Translations under genes and position numbers: made by a program
Shown here: piece by piece, positions 54,459 to 62,595 of the stretch
Layout of the letters: every line of letters starts with the position of its first letter
Numbering within the stretch: position 1 is the stretch's first letter
The notes under the pieces: model-generated
What the model saw: only the letters and a program-made list of their open reading frames with translations
Database searches by the model: none
What the model was told of the DNA's origin: nothing
Source of the DNA: Azoamicus sp964355565
GTDB taxonomy: Bacteria > Pseudomonadota > Gammaproteobacteria > UBA6186 > Azoamicaceae
DNA length: 64,000 bases
Assembly (NCBI GenBank): GCA_964355565.1
Contig: CAYHDJ010000001.1
Coordinates: forward strand, 113,903 to 177,902
Reading direction: 5' to 3'

Positions 54459-55238
54459 ATGAATAATATGTTTAGATTTATGTGTGTGCTCATTTTTATT
54501 TCTGGTGCATGTTTGGCTAGCTGCACTATAAATAAAAACATGTTATTCATTAATAGTGGCACGTATGTGCCATTATTTAAAGAATTAAACAATACAGATG
54601 AAGTACATCAAGTAAGTAGCTTTTTTATTGACAAATATTCTGTTAACAATTTGAATTTTTTAGCATTTGTGTTAAATAATCCATTTTGGGATTTTAATAA
54701 TGTTAGAAGCGTTTTTTGTGATAATGAATATTTGATTCATTGGCGGATTGTTGATGATTTAAATGATTTAATATATATACCTATTGTTAATATATCATGG
54801 TTTTCTGCTAATTCATATTGTGAGTTTATGTTTAGTAGATTGCCTTATATAGATGAATGGGAATATGCGTCTCAATTGGAAAAGTTGATGTTCATAGATA
54901 AGAAATTTAATGGCGCAAGTGATGTTTTGAATTGGTATATTAAAACTAAATCAGCTGATTCTTTTAATGTTTATAAAATGCCATGTAATTTAGTTGGAGT
55001 TTGTGGTATGCATGGTTTTATTTGGGAATGGGTTCAGGATTTTAGCAGTGTTATATTAATTAATTCTGATGCTGAAGGTGGTGGTTTGGAAGAGCTGTTG
55101 TATTGTGGTGGTACAGCAATTAGTGCTATTGATCCGGCTGATTATGTTGCGTTTATGCGCTTTTCTTTTAGAAATACTTTGGAAGCTAATTATTGTATGA
55201 ATAAAATGGGGTTTAGGTGTGTTAAAGATGTTAGTTAG
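54459..55238 (+). CDS. nirV: NirV-like protein (FGE-sulfatase fold), probable lipoprotein
   Basis: NirV is often encoded after nirK; its exact role is unknown, and it shares the formylglycine-generating enzyme fold. The 259 residues have a signal with LASC (Cys22), a good lipobox, then FFIDKYSVNNLNFLAFV, the domain core ISWFSANSYCEFMFSRLPYIDEWEYA, GMHGFIWEWVQDF and a C-terminal GFRCVKD. These are family hallmarks (S-W-x-D-A-x-x-Y-C-x-W, RLPTExEWEYA). The catalytic Cys pair of true FGE is not obvious, so a structural or copper-site role for NirK is inferred. Confidence 0.9.
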   Translation: MNNMFRFMCVLIFISGACLASCTINKNMLFINSGTYVPLFKELNNTDEVHQVSSFFIDKYSVNNLNFLAFVLNNPFWDFNNVRSVFCDNEYLIHWRIVDDLNDLIYIPIVNISWFSANSYCEFMFSRLPYIDEWEYASQLEKLMFIDKKFNGASDVLNWYIKTKSADSFNVYKMPCNLVGVCGMHGFIWEWVQDFSSVILINSDAEGGGLEELLYCGGTAISAIDPADYVAFMRFSFRNTLEANYCMNKMGFRCVKDVS

Positions 55239-55779
55239 ATTTTTTATATATGTTGTTTGTTTTTTATTTTCTTTGCATGCATTTTCTTTTCCTAGCAATT
55301 CCATTTATAATTTAAATTATAAATTGGTTGATTATAATGGCAATGTTCATGAATTTAAGGATTTCAGTGGTAAAGTACATGTTTTTTCTATGATTTATAC
55401 TAGATGCAAAACGATTTGCCCTATTATTATATCTAATATGAAAGCTATAGAAAAATTAATTCCTGAACATTTGTTAAAAAATGTTAGGTTTTCATTGATA
55501 TCTTTGGACCCGGATAAAGATTCTGTTGATGTTTTGTATAACTTTTTTAATGAAAAAAAGTTTGATAGTACTAGATGGAATTTGTATAAAACTGATAAAA
55601 ATGATACATTAAAGATAGCTTTAGCTGTTGGTATAAAGTATAAAAAAGAAAAAAACGATGAGTACACTCATTCTAATTTGATAATAATTTTAGATAAAGA
55701 AGGAATTATTAGATTACATCATCCAGGTTTAGATAAAAATTATTCTAATATTATTGATTTAATTGCATCATTAAAATAA
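55228..55779 (+). CDS. SCO1/SenC-type copper chaperone
   Basis: SCO proteins deliver copper to CuA or other periplasmic copper sites. The 183 residues from ATG 55228 have a short signal, then the thioredoxin-like fold with RCKTICPI (CxxxC copper site) near residue 60 and the His of YTHSNL near 155; LDPDKDS is a further family motif. It overlaps nirV by 11 bases, so it likely serves NirK, or the CuA of NosZ. The family is clear and the client is inferred. Confidence 0.9.
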   Translation: MLVRFFIYVVCFLFSLHAFSFPSNSIYNLNYKLVDYNGNVHEFKDFSGKVHVFSMIYTRCKTICPIIISNMKAIEKLIPEHLLKNVRFSLISLDPDKDSVDVLYNFFNEKKFDSTRWNLYKTDKNDTLKIALAVGIKYKKEKNDEYTHSNLIIILDKEGIIRLHHPGLDKNYSNIIDLIASLK

Positions 55780-55784
55780 TTTTT

Positions 55785-57668
55785 TTATTTAGCAAGTGAT
55801 TTTAGCAGTTTTACTAGTTGTATATGAGTTGTTCTTTTATCTGATATTGCATAACAGTTTGATGATCCAAATATTTTTTTAAAGTTTTGGTTTTTACAAT
55901 TATTAATTAAAATGCTTTTTAATGCTATTTTATTTTTATTTGATTCATTTATTGTTTTTTTAATATCATTCAATCCATAAAGTCCTTCATATTCGTCATA
56001 ATCAGTTGGTGTTCCATCGCTTAGTAATATTATTACTTTTTTTTCAGCTTTTGTTTTTTTCAATATAGATATTGAATGTCTAATTGCTGGGCCTATTCTT
56101 GTGTAACCATTTGGTTTTAACTTGTCTAACGTTGATACTGTTTCTCTCCATTTATCTTTAAAATTTTTAAGTATTAAATATCTACAGTCATACCTTGTGT
56201 TACTATAAAAAGTTGCTACTAAAAATCTATTATTTAATATATCAAAACCGCTAGCCATAATATTAGCTATTGTTTTTATTTTTTTAAATGTTTGTTCGTT
56301 ATTTATATAACTTTCTGTAGACAGACTTGAATCTATCAATATTAATATTGATATATTTTTCATTATTTTTTTTTTGTGCTTATAAACTTTATTGAATGTA
56401 TTGTTTTTAATTTCATTAAAATTATCTATTATAGAGTCTATATCTATATCGTTACCATCTGTTTTTTTATTTTGCCATATTTTTTTATTTATTATTATTT
56501 TAAAATATTGTTGGAATTGACGGATGTCAGTGTTTATTTTATTAGTATTGGTTTTATATTCTTTTCTATTTTTAATTAAATTTTTTATAAATAAATGACA
56601 CCAGTTGTTTTTATAAACATTTTTTTTATAGTCCCATTCCTTATATAATACTTTTTTAATTAAATTGTTTTCATTTGTTGTATTATTTGTTTCTACATGT
56701 TTAATTATATTAGATTTTATGAATAAATTACTTTTATCTGATGTTTTGGTTAGTGATTCAGGATTTATATTTTCAGATATATCTCCATGTTCTGTGCTTT
56801 TATTTCCATTTGTATAGTTATCGTATGTTTTTTTATAATCAAATATTGAATTTAGGTTTTTAGTTGTTTTATCTTTTATTTTTATAATTTTTTGTTTGGG
56901 TGATTTGTTTATTTTTTGTTGTTTCTTTTTAATTTGGTTGGTTAATTTATTTTTAATTAAGTTTTGTATCTTTTGATCATTTTTTTCATATAAATATCCC
57001 CATAGTAAATATAGTTTTATGTTTGTGTATTTTTTATGTATATCGCAAAGATCTTGATATATGTTGTCAGCATGTTTTGACATGTTTTTATTATTGACAT
57101 TACATGTATTTTCTAAATTAAATAACCATAATTTTTCTTTATCTGTCAGGTTTGTAGTATTTGGGGGTTTTTCATATGTTAATTTTCTAATGATTATTTC
57201 TATTAGTAATTGTCTACCAGTTAAATATGTTAGATTTGGCCTGGTTTTATTTACAATCGGGTATAAAAATTTTATAAGTTCTTTTGTTTTATTATATTCT
57301 TTGAATAAATTTCTGTGTATATTTTTTATTGTTATTATTGATGTAATTATTTTATAATCGTAATTGTCTTTATTTTGTCTATTATAGAAATTAAATGAAC
57401 TTGAGGTTAATGAAAATAATATTTTGTATATGTAACATTGTTTGTTAGCTTTTTTATTTAGTGTTATATTTATTTTTTTTGGTAGTATTATATTTTTTTC
57501 ATAGTAACTACCAGTTTCGTCTTTTGATGATAATATTGTTATATTATATTTAGCCAGTGCGCTAGCTAATATTTTAAACCTTAAAATGTTGTTTTTAAGG
57601 TATATGGTAGATGTTTTATTGTTATTTTTTTTTTGCTGTGTTTTTTTTAAATAGTTTTTAATTTTCAT
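55785..57668 (-). CDS. norD: NorD, von Willebrand factor A protein for NO reductase activation
   Basis: NorD, with the AAA+ NorQ, inserts the FeB iron of NorB. The 627 residues have a low-complexity lysine- and asparagine-rich N-terminal and middle part, then a C-terminal VWA domain from about residue 440: LIDSSLS as the MIDAS DxSxS, a second Thr in NGYTRIGPAIR and the Asp in LLSDGTPTDYDEYEG. The strict VWA part and its place after norQ identify it. It converges on the sco gene with a 5-base gap. Confidence 0.92.
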   Translation of the reverse strand: MKIKNYLKKTQQKKNNNKTSTIYLKNNILRFKILASALAKYNITILSSKDETGSYYEKNIILPKKINITLNKKANKQCYIYKILFSLTSSSFNFYNRQNKDNYDYKIITSIITIKNIHRNLFKEYNKTKELIKFLYPIVNKTRPNLTYLTGRQLLIEIIIRKLTYEKPPNTTNLTDKEKLWLFNLENTCNVNNKNMSKHADNIYQDLCDIHKKYTNIKLYLLWGYLYEKNDQKIQNLIKNKLTNQIKKKQQKINKSPKQKIIKIKDKTTKNLNSIFDYKKTYDNYTNGNKSTEHGDISENINPESLTKTSDKSNLFIKSNIIKHVETNNTTNENNLIKKVLYKEWDYKKNVYKNNWCHLFIKNLIKNRKEYKTNTNKINTDIRQFQQYFKIIINKKIWQNKKTDGNDIDIDSIIDNFNEIKNNTFNKVYKHKKKIMKNISILILIDSSLSTESYINNEQTFKKIKTIANIMASGFDILNNRFLVATFYSNTRYDCRYLILKNFKDKWRETVSTLDKLKPNGYTRIGPAIRHSISILKKTKAEKKVIILLSDGTPTDYDEYEGLYGLNDIKKTINESNKNKIALKSILINNCKNQNFKKIFGSSNCYAISDKRTTHIQLVKLLKSLAK

Positions 57669-58445
57669 TTATATTATTATGTTCATTATATCTTTTAAAC
57701 TTGATTGTGTTTCTTTATCATCTGTCAATACTTGTATTATTCCAGTGACATATGATGTTTTTGTATCAACGCCTGCTTTTATAAGTTTGGCTGTATTTAT
57801 AAGCAATCGTGTTGAAACTGTTTCCAGCAAGTCTAGCTCCTGTAAGTTTCTTAGTTTTTGTGCGTATTTTGTTAATTTTTCGGCTATATTTTTGTTTATA
57901 CCTGTTTCGTTACATATTATTTCATTTTCTATGTGTTCGTTTGGGTAATTAAATTGCAATGTAACGAAGCGTTGTTTTGTAGATATTTTTAAATCTCTGA
58001 TTTTATTTTGGTATTCTGGATTATAGCTAGCTACTAACATAAAATTATTGTGAGCTTTGATTGTTTCATTTTTTTTATCTAGATATAGTTCTCGTCTGTG
58101 ATCGGTTAATGGATGAATTATTACAATGACGTCTTCGCGTGCTTCTGATATTTCGTCTAGGTATAATATTGCTCCATTTTTGGCAGCAGTTGTTGCTGGG
58201 CCATCTTGCCATTTTGTATTGCCGGATTCTATTAGATATCTACCTTGTAAATCTACAGCAGATGTTTCTTCATTGCAAGCTACTTGTATAATTTTTACAT
58301 TTAGTTCATGCGCCATACTTTCCACAAAACGTGACTTTCCACATCCAGTTGGACCTTTTATCATTAGTGGTAGTTTTTCATTAAATGCATGTTTGAAAAT
58401 TGTTTTTTCATTGTTTATTTCTTTATAAAACATTTTTTTTATCAT
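57669..58445 (-). CDS. norQ: NorQ, MoxR-family AAA+ ATPase
   Basis: NorQ is the motor that works with NorD in NorCB maturation. The 258 residues carry Walker A GPTGCGKSRFVESMA near residue 31, VACNEETSAVDLQGRYLI (the family's E-x-T-S-x-x-D-L-x-G-R), Walker B ILYLDEISEAREDV and VASYNPEYQ. ATG 58445 and ATG 58433 are both possible starts. norD begins 1 base after its stop. Confidence 0.94.
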   Translation of the reverse strand: MIKKMFYKEINNEKTIFKHAFNEKLPLMIKGPTGCGKSRFVESMAHELNVKIIQVACNEETSAVDLQGRYLIESGNTKWQDGPATTAAKNGAILYLDEISEAREDVIVIIHPLTDHRRELYLDKKNETIKAHNNFMLVASYNPEYQNKIRDLKISTKQRFVTLQFNYPNEHIENEIICNETGINKNIAEKLTKYAQKLRNLQELDLLETVSTRLLINTAKLIKAGVDTKTSYVTGIIQVLTDDKETQSSLKDIMNIII

Positions 58446-58516
58446 TAATATCTTTTATTTATCTTAGTGTAATTATTTTTTTAAGTCTATTTTTATTTTA
58501 TTTTTTTTCTATTCTA

Positions 58517-58544
58517 TTGATCATTTATAGTTTTTTATTATAAA
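58517..58544 (+). promoter_or_regulatory. Possible promoter of sdhCDAB
   Basis: TTGATC at 58517-58522 and TATAAA at 58539-58544 have a 16-base spacer, 63 bases before sdhC. TTGAT could also be half an FNR-type site, but no ATCAA half follows at the right distance. Moderate support. Confidence 0.4.
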
Positions 58545-58606
58545 ATGGTAACGTTATAATTTTATTTTGATATTTATTTATCATATTTTTTTTGGTGTGG
58601 TGAAAT

Positions 58607-58972
58607 GTGAAAAGTAAACATATTTTTTTAAATTTGTTTTTTATAAAATTTCCTATTACAGCTATAACTTCCATTATTCATAGATTAACTGGTATCGTTT
58701 TATTTGTTTTTGTTCCAATTGCTTTATATTTTTTTAAGTTGTCTTTTGAGTCAGAAAGTTCATTTTTGCTGTCTATGGAATTAATAAATGTTTTTTATGT
58801 TAAAATTTTCTTGTATTTTTTAATATTATCATTTATTTTTCATTTTGTGCTTGGGATTAAACATATTTTAATGGATTTTGGTTTTTTTGACAGCAAATCT
58901 GCTAGTTTTAAAATTTCCATCCTATCGTTAATGATTTCTATTGTTTTATTTTTTTTGAGTGTTTTGTTATGA
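58607..58972 (+). CDS. sdhC: Succinate dehydrogenase cytochrome b556 subunit
   Basis: SdhC anchors the complex, binds quinone and holds haem b. The 121 residues start at GTG and contain TSIIHRLTGIVLF (family S-I-x-H-R-x-T-G) and FHFVLGIKHILMDFG with the haem-ligand His, within three membrane helices. A SD-like GGTGTGGTG is upstream. It overlaps sdhD by 4 bases. Confidence 0.94.
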   Translation: MKSKHIFLNLFFIKFPITAITSIIHRLTGIVLFVFVPIALYFFKLSFESESSFLLSMELINVFYVKIFLYFLILSFIFHFVLGIKHILMDFGFFDSKSASFKISILSLMISIVLFFLSVLL

Positions 58973-59319
58973 TAATTTTAAGTAATTCTGGTTGGAAAAG
59001 TGGGTTAAGAGAATGGGTTTTACAGCGTTTTAGTGGAGTTTGCGTTGGATTATATGTTGTTTTTGTTCTATTTTATTTTTGTCTTAATGGTGGTTTTAAT
59101 TATTTGAATTTTTTTAATCTTTTTTCTTGTTTTTATTTTAAAGTTTTTTCTGTTTTATTTGTGTTTAGTATTGCTTTGCATTCTAGTATAGGGCTTGGTA
59201 TTATTATTACAGATTATGTAAAAAATGTATTTTTTAGAGTAGTTTTTGATTTTTTAATAAATTTGTCTTTATTGTTTTATGTGTTTTTTGTAATGCAAAT
59301 TCTTTGGGGTTTTAAATGA
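58969..59319 (+). CDS. sdhD: Succinate dehydrogenase membrane anchor subunit
   Basis: SdhD is the second anchor of complex II. The 116 residues have three membrane helices and begin ILSNSGWKSGLREWVLQRFSGVCVGLY, matching the SdhD R-x-x-A-x-x-x 'WxxQRxTA' region in position. ALHSSIGLGIIITDYV carries the expected haem-side His and the DY pair. It overlaps sdhC and sdhA by 4 bases each. Confidence 0.92.
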   Translation: MIILSNSGWKSGLREWVLQRFSGVCVGLYVVFVLFYFCLNGGFNYLNFFNLFSCFYFKVFSVLFVFSIALHSSIGLGIIITDYVKNVFFRVVFDFLINLSLLFYVFFVMQILWGFK

Positions 59320-61079
59320 TTATTCCTGAACATTCTTTTGATGCTGTTGTTGTAGGCGCTGGTGGAGCTGGAATGAGAGCTTCATTACAATTAGCTAAAG
59401 CTGGTTTTAAAGTAGCGCTTGTGTCTAAGGTTTTTCCTACAAGGTCGCATACGGTTTCTGCTCAGGGTGGAATTACTGCTGCTTTGGGTAATGTTGATGA
59501 TGATAATTGGTTGTGGCATATGTTTGATACTATCAAGGGGTCTGATTATATAGGGGATCAAGATTGTATAGAGTATATGTGTAGAAATGGTACAGAAGTT
59601 GTTTATGAGCTAGAACATATGGGTTTACCATTTTCTAGGTTGGAAAATGGCAAGATATATCAGCGGCCATTTGGTGGTCAGTCTAAAGATTTTGGTAAAG
59701 GCGGCCAAGCAACAAGAACCTCAGCAGCAGCTGATAGAACTGGACATGCTTTATTACATACATTATATCAACAAAACTTAAAATATAATACAGTGTTTTT
59801 TAATGAATGGTACACATTAGATTTAGTTAAGAGTGATAGTGGCACAGTATTGGGTGTGGTAGCTTTATGTATTGAAAATGGTGAGCTAAGTTTTTTAAGA
59901 GGCAAGGCTGTTATTCTAGCTACTGGTGGAAGCGGACAAATATTTCAGTCTACAACAAATGCTATAATAAATACTGGTGATGGAATTGGTATGGTTTTAA
60001 GAGCTGGATTTCCAGCACAAGATATGGAAATGTGGCAGTTTCATCCTACTGGTATATCTGGTTCTGGTGTTTTAGTTACCGAAGGTTGTAGAGGCGAGGG
60101 TGGTTATCTAGTTAATTCTGAAGGTGAAAGGTTTATGGAACGATATGCGCCTAACGCCAAGGATTTGGCATCAAGAGATGTTGTGGCTAGGTCTATTGCA
60201 TTAGAAATTAGAGAAGGCCGTGGGTGTGGAATTAAAAAAGATCATGTTTATTTGAAATTAGATCATTTAGGTGAAGATGTAATAAAGACATTTTTGCCAG
60301 GCATTAGAGAATTGTCAATTACTTTTGCTAATGCTGATCCAATTAAAACTCCAATACCAGTTGTACCAACTTGCCATTATATGATGGGCGGTATACCGAC
60401 TAATATGTTTGGTCAAGTTATAACTTTTGATTTTTATGGTAATGATAAAATTGTCAATGGGTTATATGCAGTTGGTGAATGTGCATGCGTATCAGTTCAT
60501 GGAGCTAATAGGTTGGGTGGAAATTCTTTATTGGATTTGATTGTTTTTGGTAGAGCTGCTGGAAATCATTTTATAAGTAATTATAAAAATTTAGATAGTG
60601 ATTCTTTGATCAAGCCATCTTATATAGAAAAAGCTGCATCAAGATTTTTACGATTTGATACACCTACAGGTAGTATACATCCATCTAAAATAAAATCAGA
60701 AATGAAAAAAATCATGCAATCTGATTTTGGTGTTTTTAGAACTGGAAAATTTATGAAAGATGGTTTGAAAAAATTGCTTGAGTTGAGAAGTGATTTAAGT
60801 GAATTATTGGTATCTGATTGTAGTTTGGCTTATAATATGTCTAAAATAGAGGCGTTGGAGATTGATAATTTGATGGCTGTTGCTGTTGCCACGGCTTTTT
60901 GTGCAAATGAACGCACTGAAAGTAGGGGAGCACATTTTAGAGAAGATTATCCAACCAGAGATGATGAAAATTGGTTAAAACATATGATTATTTTTGCAGA
61001 TGATGCTATAAAGTTTAGGGCTGTTAATATGAAGCCTTCACTAGTTGAGCCATTCAAACCTATTTCTAGAAAATACTAG
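59316..61079 (+). CDS. sdhA: Succinate dehydrogenase flavoprotein subunit
   Basis: SdhA oxidises succinate to fumarate. The 587 residues begin with the FAD loop VVGAGGAGMRASLQLA and contain TRSHTVSAQGGI with the covalently flavinylated His, GGHATR-like KGGQATRTSAAADRTGHALLHTL, the substrate site in FHPTG and GEGGYLVNSEGERF, and HGANRLGGNSLLDL. All catalytic parts are present. SdhE (30286) should add the FAD. Confidence 0.97.
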   Translation: MIIPEHSFDAVVVGAGGAGMRASLQLAKAGFKVALVSKVFPTRSHTVSAQGGITAALGNVDDDNWLWHMFDTIKGSDYIGDQDCIEYMCRNGTEVVYELEHMGLPFSRLENGKIYQRPFGGQSKDFGKGGQATRTSAAADRTGHALLHTLYQQNLKYNTVFFNEWYTLDLVKSDSGTVLGVVALCIENGELSFLRGKAVILATGGSGQIFQSTTNAIINTGDGIGMVLRAGFPAQDMEMWQFHPTGISGSGVLVTEGCRGEGGYLVNSEGERFMERYAPNAKDLASRDVVARSIALEIREGRGCGIKKDHVYLKLDHLGEDVIKTFLPGIRELSITFANADPIKTPIPVVPTCHYMMGGIPTNMFGQVITFDFYGNDKIVNGLYAVGECACVSVHGANRLGGNSLLDLIVFGRAAGNHFISNYKNLDSDSLIKPSYIEKAASRFLRFDTPTGSIHPSKIKSEMKKIMQSDFGVFRTGKFMKDGLKKLLELRSDLSELLVSDCSLAYNMSKIEALEIDNLMAVAVATAFCANERTESRGAHFREDYPTRDDENWLKHMIIFADDAIKFRAVNMKPSLVEPFKPISRKY

Positions 61080-61087
61080 GATTTTTT

Positions 61088-61792
61088 ATGTTGATTTCTA
61101 TTTATCGTTTTAATTATAAAGAAAGTTCTGATTATAAAATGCAAAGTTATAATATCAATCCATCTGATTGTGATGGTGTTATGTTATTGGATGCGTTAAT
61201 TTTTATAAAAGAAAATTTAGATGAAACTTTGACATTTCGCAGATCATGCGGAGAGGGAGTTTGTGGATCTGATGCAATGAATATAAATGGCAAAAATGGG
61301 TTGGCATGTATAACCCCACTGGCTTCTTTGGCTGACAGAGTTGTTGTTAGACCATTACCTGGAATGCCTGTTATAAGAGATTTGGTGGTGGATTTGACAA
61401 ATTTTTATAATCAGTATCATAAGGTTAAACCTTTTTTACAGACTGATGTTGTTATTTCTTATAGTGCTGAAATTTTACAATCTAAAAATGATCGAGCTAA
61501 GTTAGATGGATTGTATGAGTGTATTTTATGTGCTTGTTGTACTAGTTCGTGTCCGTCTTATTGGTGGAATCCTGATAAATTTCTAGGACCTGCTGCATGT
61601 TTGCAGAGTGCTAGGTTTGTACATGACAGTCGTGATAGTCAGACAATGGAACGTTTGTTGGAATTAGATGATAAATTTAGCATATTCAGATGCAGAACTA
61701 TTATGAATTGTACATATGTTTGCCCTAAGGGGTTGAATCCAGCCAAGGCTATAGCTGAATTAAAATTGGAAATGTTAAAGCATAAAATGTAA
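61088..61792 (+). CDS. sdhB: Succinate dehydrogenase iron-sulfur subunit
   Basis: SdhB carries electrons from SdhA to quinone. The 234 residues have the [2Fe-2S] motif SCGEGVCGSDAMNINGKNGLAC, the [4Fe-4S] motif CILCACCTSSCPSYWWN and the further cluster with CRTIMNCTYVCPKGLNP. It follows sdhA by 8 bases and closes the sdhCDAB operon. Confidence 0.97.
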   Translation: MLISIYRFNYKESSDYKMQSYNINPSDCDGVMLLDALIFIKENLDETLTFRRSCGEGVCGSDAMNINGKNGLACITPLASLADRVVVRPLPGMPVIRDLVVDLTNFYNQYHKVKPFLQTDVVISYSAEILQSKNDRAKLDGLYECILCACCTSSCPSYWWNPDKFLGPAACLQSARFVHDSRDSQTMERLLELDDKFSIFRCRTIMNCTYVCPKGLNPAKAIAELKLEMLKHKM

Positions 61793-61871
61793 TTTCTATT
61801 ATTTTGTTTTTAAGTATTGCTTATTTTTTATAGTTTTTGTAATATTGTTTTATTTGTGTTTGGGGTATAAA

Positions 61872-62141
61872 TTGGCTAATTTAAAACAATCAATTAAACG
61901 AATTAAGCAAAATAACAAACGTAGGCTTATTAATCGGATGAATTTTTCTATGGTTAGAACTTATATTAAGAAGTTTTTAAAATCATTGGAGTTAAGTGAC
62001 GTTGGCCTATGTTTGGATTATTACAAAAATGCTGTGTCTAGAATAGACAAAAGTGTTACTAAGGGTATATTTCATAAAAATAAAGCTAATAGATTAAAAA
62101 GTAGATTAAATTTAAAATTAAAACAAAAAACAGGCATGTAA
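61872..62141 (+). CDS. rpsT: 30S ribosomal protein S20, TTG start, 3' end inside a tRNA gene
   Basis: S20 binds 16S rRNA early in assembly. The frame is open from 61845, but S20 begins at TTG 61872, giving MANLKQSIKRIKQNNKRRLINRM (family MAN-I-K-S-A-x-K-R). E. coli rpsT also starts with UUG, a feature of its autoregulation, so the weak start is probably conserved. The last residues and the TAA stop (62139-62141) lie within the first 10 bases of tRNA-Val(GAC). The product is 89 residues with an HKNKANRLKSRL end. Confidence 0.92.
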   Translation: MANLKQSIKRIKQNNKRRLINRMNFSMVRTYIKKFLKSLELSDVGLCLDYYKNAVSRIDKSVTKGIFHKNKANRLKSRLNLKLKQKTGM

Positions 62142-62203
62142 CTCAATGGCAGAGTGTCACTTTGACGTAGTGATTGTTGGTGGTTCGATTCCACTCATGC
62201 CTA
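62132..62203 (+). tRNA. tRNA-Val (anticodon GAC)
   Basis: The acceptor stem AGGCATG/CATGCCT is perfectly paired, with discriminator A. D arm is ACTC-AATGGCA-GAGT, the anticodon stem TCACT/AGTGA closes loop TTGACGT (anticodon GAC), and the T arm is GGTGG-TTCGATT-CCACT. The first pair is A-U rather than the common G-C. CCA is not encoded. It overlaps rpsT on the same strand by 10 bases and ybeY on the opposite strand by 47. Confidence 0.9.
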
Positions 62204-62576
62204 GTTTTTTTAATTTGTTTTCTATCTTTGACATTATTATTGCATCTTTTTTCTCTAAGTGGGTATAATTTATAGTATGCAGTGCACTGTGTATTATTGC
62301 TATTTCCCAATAATTTTTTTCAAAATTTTTTTCCATTATTTTTGGGCATAAAATTATATCGCATATGTTTTTTGCATTAGTTTTGTTTCTAAATGTTAAC
62401 ATGTCCGTATACACGTTTTTATTTTTGTATTTTTTGTTTAATTTTTTCATTTGCGTAGGTTGCATTATTTTAATATTGATGTTTATATTTTTTTTTGTTA
62501 AAAAGATATATTTTGTATATTTTTTAATTTTAGTGATAGGAATGTGATTGTTTTTGTTAATTATTAGTATTTTCAT
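62157..62576 (-). CDS. ybeY: Endoribonuclease YbeY (rRNA maturation)
   Basis: YbeY processes the 3' end of 16S rRNA. The 139 residues contain the metal site HSALHTINYTH (family H-G-x-L-H-L-x-G-Y-D-H) and the N-terminal core with YTDMLTFRN. The last 14 or so residues (GMSGIEPPTITTSK) are the antisense of tRNA-Val, so the original end was probably replaced by a stop inside the tRNA. The gene seems intact up to the metal site. Confidence 0.9.
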   Translation of the reverse strand: MKILIINKNNHIPITKIKKYTKYIFLTKKNININIKIMQPTQMKKLNKKYKNKNVYTDMLTFRNKTNAKNICDIILCPKIMEKNFEKNYWEIAIIHSALHTINYTHLEKKDAIIMSKIENKLKKLGMSGIEPPTITTSK

Positions 62577-62595
62577 TTTTTAATATTTGTTTTTT

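Noticed and set aside
58126..58428. 100-residue plus-strand frame
   Set aside because: Antisense to the AAA+ core of norQ.
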